Shown: positions 35,523 through 40,604 of the stretch, piece by piece
Position numbering within the stretch: the first letter of the stretch is position 1
How the letters are laid out: each line of letters begins with the position of its first letter
NCBI RefSeq assembly: GCF_007644035.1
Contig: NZ_VMTV02000067.1
Coordinates: forward strand, 1-40,604
Length of the DNA: 40,604 nt
Reading direction: 5' to 3'
Origin: Vogesella mureinivorans
GTDB lineage: Bacteria > Pseudomonadota > Gammaproteobacteria > Burkholderiales > Chromobacteriaceae
The notes under the pieces: model-generated
Database searches by the model: none
What the model was told of the DNA's origin: nothing
The model's input: only the letters and a program-made list of their open reading frames with translations
Position numbers and translations under genes: made by a program

Positions 35523-36200
35523 ATGCTGGATTTTGACTGGAACCTGCTACTGGACATCGACTGGGTCGAAATCGGCGAAGCCACGCTGGATACCCTCACC
35601 ATGCTGGGCGTGTCCATGCTGTTTACCGTACTGGCCGGCCTGCCGCTGGGCGTGCTGCTGTTCGTTTCTGCGCCTGGGCAGCTGCGTGCCCGCCCGCGCC
35701 TGTACGCGGTGCTGTCTTTCTTGGTAAACGTGCTGCGTTCGCTGCCGTTTGTCATCCTGCTGATCGTGCTGATGCCGTTCACCCTGCTGCTGGTGGGGAC
35801 CTCTATCGGCGTAGCCGGTGCCATCGTGCCGCTGGTGGTGGGCGCGGTGCCGTTTTTTGCCCGCCTGGTAGAAAACGTGCTGCGCGAAGTAGACCGCGGC
35901 GTGATTGAAGCCAGCCAGTCCATGGGGGCGCGCCTGCCGCACATCGTGTTCAAGGTGCTGCTGCCAGAATCGCTGCCGGGCCTGATTGGTGCCGCCACCG
36001 TGACTGCCGTGGCGCTGGTGGGTTACACCGCCATGTCTGGTGTGATTGGCGGCGGTGGCCTGGGCGACCTGGCTATCCGCTACGGCTACCAGCGCTTTCA
36101 GACCGAAATCATGATCGTCACCGTGGTACTGCTGCTGGCGCTGGTGCAAGGCCTGCAATCGGCCGGTGACAGCCTGGTACGCCGCTGTCGCTTCGACTAA
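35523..36200 (+). CDS. metI: methionine ABC transporter permease
   Basis: MetI, 225 aa, with about five membrane helices. The cytoplasmic coupling segment VIEASQSMGARLPHIVFKVLLP is the EAA loop that docks on MetN; GYTAMSGVIGGGGLGDLAIRYGY is characteristic of MetI. The start codon directly follows the metN stop, so translation is coupled. Confidence 0.95.
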   Translation: MLDFDWNLLLDIDWVEIGEATLDTLTMLGVSMLFTVLAGLPLGVLLFVSAPGQLRARPRLYAVLSFLVNVLRSLPFVILLIVLMPFTLLLVGTSIGVAGAIVPLVVGAVPFFARLVENVLREVDRGVIEASQSMGARLPHIVFKVLLPESLPGLIGAATVTAVALVGYTAMSGVIGGGGLGDLAIRYGYQRFQTEIMIVTVVLLLALVQGLQSAGDSLVRRCRFD

Positions 36201-36289
36201 GACATCCCCCTGTTAATCATGCTGTGCCCCGTATGCCCGCGCCAAACCGGCCGGGCAGGGGAAAGACTTTCTCTCAAAAAGGAAAAACC

Positions 36290-37078
36290 ATGACCCGCAT
36301 CAGCAAACTGGCCGCCGCCGTTGGCCTGGCCGCCATCGCCTTTGCCGCCCACGCACAAAACGTGAAACTGACCGTGGCTGCGTCGCCAGTACCCCATGCC
36401 GAAATCCTGGAAGCGCTGAAACCTGCGCTGGCCAAACAGGGCGTGGACCTGGAAGTAAAAGTATTCAACGACTATGTACTGCCGAATACCCAGGTGCAGG
36501 AAAAACAGCTGGACGCCAACTTCTTCCAGCACATCCCTTACCTGGACAAGTTCAATAAAGACCGTGGCACCACCCTGGTCGTTGCCAGCAAGCCGGTACA
36601 CATCGAGCCGTTTGCTGCCTACTCTGCCAAGTTCAAGAAAGTAGCCGACCTGCCCAAGGGCGCGACCGTGGCCATTCCGAACGACCCGACCAACGCCGGC
36701 CGCGCGCTGCTGCTGCTGGATCAGGGTGGCGTGATCAAGCTGAAAGACCGCAAGAACCTGTACCCCACCAAGAAAGACATTGCGGCCAACCCGAAAGACC
36801 TGAAGCTGAAAGAACTGGAAGCCGCCACCCTGCCGCGCGTACTGAATCAGGTAGACCTGGCGCTGATTAACGCCAACTACGCGCTGGAAGCCAAGCTGAA
36901 CCCGAAAAAAGACGGCCTGTTTACCGAAACCACCTCGCCGTACGCCAACCTGCTGGTGGCCCGCAAAGACAACGTAAACAGCCCTGCCATGAAGAAACTG
37001 GCCGCCGCGCTGACCAGCCCGGAAGCCAAGAAGTTCATCGAGACCAAGTACCAGGGCGCCGTCGTACCGGCATTCTGA
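36290..37078 (+). CDS. metQ: methionine-binding periplasmic protein (NlpA family)
   Basis: MetQ, 262 aa. A signal peptide ends at AAHA-Q near residue 22; no lipobox cysteine is present, so it appears to be a soluble periplasmic protein rather than the usual lipoprotein. The family hallmarks are KLTVAASPVPHAEILE, QLDANFFQHIPYL, ATVAIPNDPTNAGRAL and ALINANYAL. AAGGAAA precedes the ATG at 36290. A strong hairpin follows. Confidence 0.94.
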   Translation: MTRISKLAAAVGLAAIAFAAHAQNVKLTVAASPVPHAEILEALKPALAKQGVDLEVKVFNDYVLPNTQVQEKQLDANFFQHIPYLDKFNKDRGTTLVVASKPVHIEPFAAYSAKFKKVADLPKGATVAIPNDPTNAGRALLLLDQGGVIKLKDRKNLYPTKKDIAANPKDLKLKELEAATLPRVLNQVDLALINANYALEAKLNPKKDGLFTETTSPYANLLVARKDNVNSPAMKKLAAALTSPEAKKFIETKYQGAVVPAF

Positions 37079-37136
37079 TACTGAGGTAGACGGCTAGCCA
37101 GCTGGCTGCCTGTCACGGTTGAATGAATAGTAGGCT

Positions 37137-37169
37137 GCAAGGGCCTGTCGCCAAGCGACAGGCCCTTGC
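37137..37169. terminator. strong hairpin after metQ
   Basis: GCAAGGGCCTGTCGC / GCGACAGGCCCTTGC, a 15-bp perfect stem with a 3-nt loop, 58 bp after the metQ stop. The T-tract is poor (GCTTTG), but it most likely ends the metNIQ transcript. Between here and the integrase no gene is supported. Confidence 0.65.
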
Positions 37170-37495
37170 GCTTTGTACTGCCGGGCACGCTGGTTGCCGG
37201 CCAGCAGGCGCGCCATGGCCGATGGCCCCGGTGTAACCAAACGCTTATCGTAAAGGCGGCATGCCCCCCGGTTAATGGCGGCATTGCACCTCATTAAATG
37301 CATGCTGTTTGTGGTATGGTACGGATGCGAAAAAATACAGGACGACGCGATGCTTGCTGCTTGATGGGGTACAGCCCTGACGGTAAAAATATCGGGCTCC
37401 AAAGCGGGTGTCAAAACGGCAAAAGCATGGCGAAGTCCTTTAGAAACAAGGGTTTAAAATATCATGCTATTAATGATTGATTAACACTAGCAGCC

Positions 37496-37594
37496 TTGCA
37501 TCCATTCGCATGCCTTCGCGCAAGAGCCTTGTAAAGCAAGGCTCTAATCATTTCAGCATCGCATGGTATTGCATCTTTTCGCATGCCTTCGCGC
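37496..37594 (+). repeat. 26-bp direct repeat flanking a hairpin, prophage left edge
   Basis: TTGCATC-NN-TTCGCATGCCTTCGCGC occurs at 37496-37521 and 37569-37594 with only the two N positions different. Between them lies AGAGCCTTG-TAAAG-CAAGGCTCT (37523-37545), a 9-bp stem-loop. The location just before the integrase suggests attachment or integrase-binding sequences. Confidence 0.75.
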
Positions 37595-37600
37595 TCAATT

Positions 37601-37643
37601 GTGAGTAAGATTGTGAGTAACACTTACTCACTGCTTTACTCAC
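37601..37643. promoter_or_regulatory. four-site symmetric dyad at the integrase start
   Basis: GTGAGTAA at 37601 and 37613, then TTACTCAC at 37624 and 37636: two direct pairs with 12-bp period arranged as mirror images around base 37622. It ends 5 bp before the integrase ATG, covering the ribosome-site region. It looks like an operator or arm-type site array for autoregulation. Confidence 0.6.
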
Positions 37644-37648
37644 ATCCA

Positions 37649-38842
37649 ATGTTGTCAGACACCAAAATCAGGCAGTCAAAACCGCAGGACAAGGTCTACC
37701 GGATAGCAGACCAAAAAGGTCTGTGCATTGAGATCAGGCCATCTGGTCAGAAGATATGGCGCTACCGGTATAGGCTTGCAGGCAAAGCCAGCATGTACAC
37801 AATAGGTGAGTACCCTGCCGTGACGCTTGCTGCAGCTAGGGCTATGGTGGACGAAGCTCGGCTGATGGTAGCCCAGGGACTAAACCCGAATGTTCAAAAG
37901 CGGGTGATGGTAGCTAACCAGATAACGACTGATCAGAACACCTTTCAGGCAGTGGCCGAACGCTGGATGGGCATGGGCCATACTTGGTCATCTCGGTACC
38001 AGAAGCACGTCAGACAGGTGATGGAAGACGATATCTTCCCCGAGATTGGCAGTCTTCCAATAGACAAAATCACATCCCAAGCGTGCATGCGCGTTATCCA
38101 GAAAATTGCTGACCGTGGCGCGCTAACCGTAGCCGGTCTTGCCAGGATGTGGATGGGCGCAATTTTTCGGCATGGTATCACCACGCTTTGCTGTGAAAAT
38201 GATCCAACTTTACCGCTAACAGGACTTGTGAAGCGCAAACCGGTGCAGCACCACCAGCCATTGAAGCCAGTAGATATGCCGCGATTTCTGGCGGCATTAG
38301 ATGCGTACAAGGGGCTGGGCTTTGTGAAGCCTGCCACTAAGCTGATGATGTTGACGTTTGTACGTACTGCAGAGATTTGCTCGGCTGCCTGGGAGGATGT
38401 CGATCTTGATAAGGCTGTGTGGCGCATCCCAGCTGAAAAGATGAAGATGCGAACAGAGCATATCGTGCCGTTGTCTCGTCAGGCAGTTGAGCTGCTCACC
38501 GAACTTCGCCAGCGTAGCGGTCACCGTCACCACATCTTTCCGAATACAAGAAGGCCCATGGTTGGGATTAGCAACACGTCTATCAATCGGCTTATCGAGT
38601 CCATTGGCTTTAGCGGCATCATTTCGGGGCATAGCTTTAGATCCACAGCGGCAACCATGCTACGCGAACTCGGCTTTGCAGATCATCTAGTGGAGCTGCA
38701 GCTGGCACACACCGACCGAAATAAGGTGCGCGCCAGCTACAACCACGCTAAGCACATCGAGGAACGCCGCGCCATGATGCAAGACTGGGCGGACTACATC
38801 GACAGCATCACACCAAAAGATACACCCATCAGCGCTGCTTAA
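37649..38842 (+). CDS. prophage tyrosine integrase, P4-like
   Basis: 397 aa. DUF4102-type N-terminus (MLSDTKIRQSKPQDKVYRIA, GEYPAVTLAAARAM), core-binding domain, then the catalytic domain: VRTAEICSAAWEDV (Arg), SGHSFRSTAAT (His-x-x-Arg), LAHTDRN (His) and SYNHAKH (Tyr). The frame begins at 37583, but homology starts at the ATG at 37649. There is no clear ribosome site; the repeat dyad occupies that region. The end overlaps the convergent holin-like gene by 14 bp. Confidence 0.93.
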   Translation: MLSDTKIRQSKPQDKVYRIADQKGLCIEIRPSGQKIWRYRYRLAGKASMYTIGEYPAVTLAAARAMVDEARLMVAQGLNPNVQKRVMVANQITTDQNTFQAVAERWMGMGHTWSSRYQKHVRQVMEDDIFPEIGSLPIDKITSQACMRVIQKIADRGALTVAGLARMWMGAIFRHGITTLCCENDPTLPLTGLVKRKPVQHHQPLKPVDMPRFLAALDAYKGLGFVKPATKLMMLTFVRTAEICSAAWEDVDLDKAVWRIPAEKMKMRTEHIVPLSRQAVELLTELRQRSGHRHHIFPNTRRPMVGISNTSINRLIESIGFSGIISGHSFRSTAATMLRELGFADHLVELQLAHTDRNKVRASYNHAKHIEERRAMMQDWADYIDSITPKDTPISAA

Positions 38843-39017
38843 AAAGCCTCGCCACCATCACAGCGCCTGCCGCATAGCCGTACCACGCCGGGGGCAGCAC
38901 TGCCTTCAGCGTCGGCAGATACGGCTCTGCCGCAGCGACTGCCACAATGCCCGCCGACAGGCGAACACTCCAAAAGCGCCATGCCGCGCCCGCGTTCTCG
39001 ATCAATTCCAGCTTCAT
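38829..39017 (-). CDS. holin-like small membrane protein
   Basis: 62 aa with one to two hydrophobic segments (SVRLSAGIVAVAAAEPYLPT and YGYAAGAVMVARLF). The pattern ENAGAAWRFWSVRL ... LPPAWYGYAAG is common in phage putative holins. GGAAGGA precedes the ATG at 39017 at good spacing; an ATG at 39023 is too close to it. Holins permeabilise the inner membrane at lysis. Confidence 0.7.
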   Translation of the reverse strand: MKLELIENAGAAWRFWSVRLSAGIVAVAAAEPYLPTLKAVLPPAWYGYAAGAVMVARLFKQR

Positions 39018-39114
39018 CTTCATTCCTTCCCTGGCAGTTCCAGTGTTTGCTGTGCGTACCTGGGTAACGTTGGCCGCATACCCCGCACGGTTTGAACTCA
39101 CGAAACATCGTCAT
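38839..39114 (-). CDS. candidate phage ORF with zinc-knuckle-like N-terminus overlapping the holin
   Basis: Begins MTMFREFKPCGVCGQRYPG and continues THSKHWNCQG, so CxxC plus H-x3-H/C spacing looks like a small zinc finger. After about 35 residues the frame runs inside the holin gene and reads like out-of-frame sequence. Either a short protein that formerly stopped earlier or a true overlapping gene. Confidence 0.35.
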   Translation of the reverse strand: MTMFREFKPCGVCGQRYPGTHSKHWNCQGRNEDEAGIDRERGRGMALLECSPVGGHCGSRCGRAVSADAEGSAAPGVVRLCGRRCDGGEAF

Positions 39115-39187
39115 CAGCCCCACGAACGAAGGCCACAATGCAGGCCGCGCAAGCTAGCCAGAGCACAGCCAAAATCGGTACCGGCAT
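39098..39187 (-). CDS. candidate 29-aa single-helix membrane peptide
   Basis: MPVPILAVLWLACAACIVAF then a polar acidic tail VRGADDDVS. GGGGTGA lies just before the ATG. Position in the lysis region of the prophage and tight spacing with neighbours support a small phage membrane protein. Confidence 0.4.
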   Translation of the reverse strand: MPVPILAVLWLACAACIVAFVRGADDDVS

Positions 39188-39202
39188 CACGTCACCCCAC
39201 AA

Positions 39203-39236
39203 TGAAAAACCCCCGACACGGTGAATGTATCGGGGG
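39203..39236 (-). terminator. terminator after the 105-aa phage gene
   Basis: On the minus strand CCCCCGA ... TCGGGGG with mostly paired inner bases is followed by TTTTTC. It lies 21 bp after the 105-aa gene stop and separates tail from lysis genes. Confidence 0.8.
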
Positions 39237-39257
39237 CGGTGGCGGGTTTTCGCGGTA

Positions 39258-39575
39258 CTACTGTAGCGGCGGCTCGATGGTCATGCTGGCCGCCTGGCAA
39301 AACGTCTCGATGGCCTTCAGGTCTGGCGGTACCAGCTCCGGCCAGCGTGCCCCGTAGTCTGTGGCCACTGCCATATACAGCGCCTCGGGTCGTGCAATCA
39401 GGTATTCGAACATTGTGGCGAATTCTGCACTCGCCCACGTCCTGGCTGCCAGCACGCCGTCGGTTTCGATGAAGCTGTCAGCCCCGCCCACATCGATATC
39501 CATGGCCCTGCCTATGGCGCTGGCGGTGTCGCGGTGATCGACCGGCACGGTCACGGTTACGCGGTAGTCGCTCAT
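39258..39575 (-). CDS. phage protein of unknown function, 105 aa
   Basis: Not recognised. The first half is beta-like (MSDYRVTVTVPVDHRD), the second half helical with EFATMFEYLIARPEALYMAV. The start overlaps the upstream tail-type gene stop by 1-4 bases, so it is translated with it; position behind a tail-type gene suggests a tail fibre-associated or assembly role. Confidence 0.7.
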   Translation of the reverse strand: MSDYRVTVTVPVDHRDTASAIGRAMDIDVGGADSFIETDGVLAARTWASAEFATMFEYLIARPEALYMAVATDYGARWPELVPPDLKAIETFCQAASMTIEPPLQ

Positions 39576-40604
39576 CAGATGGTCACTCCGGCAAGTTGGG
39601 CCATGGCGCGTTCGATGATAAGCAGCTCGGCGTCAGTTGGCGTGCCTGGGATGTAGGCGGCGGCGAATACGTAACCGCTCCACTGTGTGCCGGAATCCGT
39701 CCCTTTTTCAGAGCCAACACCCAGCGGGCCAGCCCAGCCTGCGTACACGCCAGCAGTGGTTGCCTTTTGCGTACCATTTAACCGGCCCCTACTCGCGCCA
39801 GACTTGGCGGATACGGTCGCCACGAACGGCGAGAAATTCACATGTGGGGTTTCTAGTGTCATCGGGCCAAAACCACTTCCGGTCATGGCATTGCCGTTCA
39901 GGGCACCGCCAGATTCACGACGCAAGAACAGGCCATTATTCAGGTTGCGCTTGCCTATAGGTGCACGCGCAGTCCCAGCATTGGTAAGGGATGTGGCGCA
40001 AACCATGATGGTTTCGTCTGTTCCAGCTGGTAGCGAGGCCGTGGATAGAATGTCATCCACCCCATCGAACACCCAAGCCCAGCCCCATTCGAGGACTTCG
40101 CGGACGCTGGCCTGCGTAAAGGTGTTCTGCACGCCGGATGTGGAGCTGCCAGTAAGGGTAATGTATGCCTGATCGGCGGTGGCCACCCAGTTCACGGCGG
40201 TGTAGCCAGCAGGCAGAACAGGGCTTGAATAAAGCTGTGCCAGCCCCTGCGTTGAGCCAAGGCGGAAAGAGCCGCCACTTGGCGTATTCACAGCCAGAAC
40301 ATAGGTGGCGCCGACATTTAGGTTCATCGGCATAGCAGCCATGGCCCTAGCAGCAAAACCTACGCCGGTACTAGTTAGCGTCAGCACGCCGCCAGAAATT
40401 GCCACAGTGCCGCCAGACCCAACCCAGTCAGAGTTAGCGGCAAAGTTGCCATTCGTCACCAGCTCCTGCCCCAGCCGCTTCGGCACGCGGCGCAGCTTGG
40501 GCTTGAAGCCTGTGGTTGGCTGGGTGAGTGGGCGGCCAATGATTTCCTTCACCGACACGCGGTCGATAGTAAATGAGCCAACACCGCCACCAATACGCTT
40601 TATC
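39575..40604 (-). CDS. phage tail/adhesin-type protein, 5' part outside the window
   Basis: The frame stays open to the right edge: codons upstream of the GTG at 40558 read GGGVGSFTIDRVSVKEI, a phrase typical of repeated carbohydrate-binding modules in phage tail proteins. A second module follows (LGQELVTNGNFAANSDWVG), then a concanavalin/LamG-like domain (WVFDGVDDILSTASLPAG ... WSGYVFAAAYIPG). It is thus the C-terminal part of a larger receptor-binding or tail protein. The GTG is not the real start. Confidence 0.75.
   Translation of the reverse strand, partial: IKRIGGGVGSFTIDRVSVKEIIGRPLTQPTTGFKPKLRRVPKRLGQELVTNGNFAANSDWVGSGGTVAISGGVLTLTSTGVGFAARAMAAMPMNLNVGATYVLAVNTPSGGSFRLGSTQGLAQLYSSPVLPAGYTAVNWVATADQAYITLTGSSTSGVQNTFTQASVREVLEWGWAWVFDGVDDILSTASLPAGTDETIMVCATSLTNAGTARAPIGKRNLNNGLFLRRESGGALNGNAMTGSGFGPMTLETPHVNFSPFVATVSAKSGASRGRLNGTQKATTAGVYAGWAGPLGVGSEKGTDSGTQWSGYVFAAAYIPGTPTDAELLIIERAMAQLAGVTI

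Larger units (their letters stand above)
37496..40604. mobile_element. prophage, left (integrase) end, continuing past the window
   Basis: Integrase on the plus strand, then late-type genes on the minus strand: holin-like, small lysis-region ORFs, a 105-aa protein and a tail-type protein that runs off the window. The left boundary is put at the first repeat but could lie anywhere between 37170 and 37600. Confidence 0.7.

Noticed and set aside
34910-36158. 362-aa and 203-aa minus-strand ORFs over metN/metI
   Set aside because: Antisense frames of well-identified transporter genes; Ser/Thr/Arg or His/Gln low complexity.

Overview
The window reads like a chromosome segment of a betaproteobacterium, most likely of the order Neisseriales (Chromobacteriaceae-like). 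This rests on family-level impressions of AccA, TilS, MetNIQ and the hybrid kinase, not on a search. Backbone genes are GC-rich, with short intergenic gaps and clear hairpin terminators. The backbone is interrupted by a ~25.1 kb genomic island and, at the right edge, by the integrase end of a prophage.

Layout. 1-266: a minus-strand tRNA cluster, Val(UAC)-Asp(GUC)-Val(UAC). 497-2771: accA and tilS (+), ending at a bidirectional terminator. 2822-4206: cdd and an ArgP-like LysR gene (-). 4496-4585: tRNA-Ser(UGA). Its 3' end (CACCGCTTCCGCCA) is repeated at 29663-29676, and these two copies bound the island. What looks like the original tRNA-Ser terminator lies just beyond the right copy (29683-29744).

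Inside the island, left to right: three unknown genes (4956-6686); an XRE regulator facing an LprI-domain lipoprotein gene; a type I restriction-modification operon read right to left as HTH-hsdR-hsdS-[AAA ATPase-HNH nuclease]-hsdM; a second tyrosine recombinase next to a plasmid/ICE-type small gene; an AT-rich operon (19.15-23.9 kb) with an unknown protein, a cysteine desulfurase, an L-amino-acid-ligase-like ATP-grasp enzyme and an MFS exporter, preceded by candidate short peptides; a decayed zone with IS remnants; a replication module (AlpA-like regulator, degenerate P-loop protein with HTH, phage II/X-type replication initiator, AbrB-like protein); and the P4-type integrase beside attR. The island therefore combines mobility, replication and defence with a probable small-molecule cassette.

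Right of the island the backbone resumes. A periplasmic molybdopterin-fold protein and a hybrid sensor kinase (-) face a response regulator with an HD-GYP domain (+), a likely c-di-GMP signalling unit. Then comes metN-metI-metQ, a methionine ABC importer. From about 37.5 kb a prophage begins: repeats and a four-site dyad at the integrase start, the integrase, then convergent late genes (holin-like, small lysis-region ORFs, a tail-type protein running off the window).

The strongest candidates for an undescribed system are the ATP-grasp/cysteine-desulfurase/MFS operon with its short upstream peptide ORFs, and the ATPase-HNH pair embedded in the type I RM operon.
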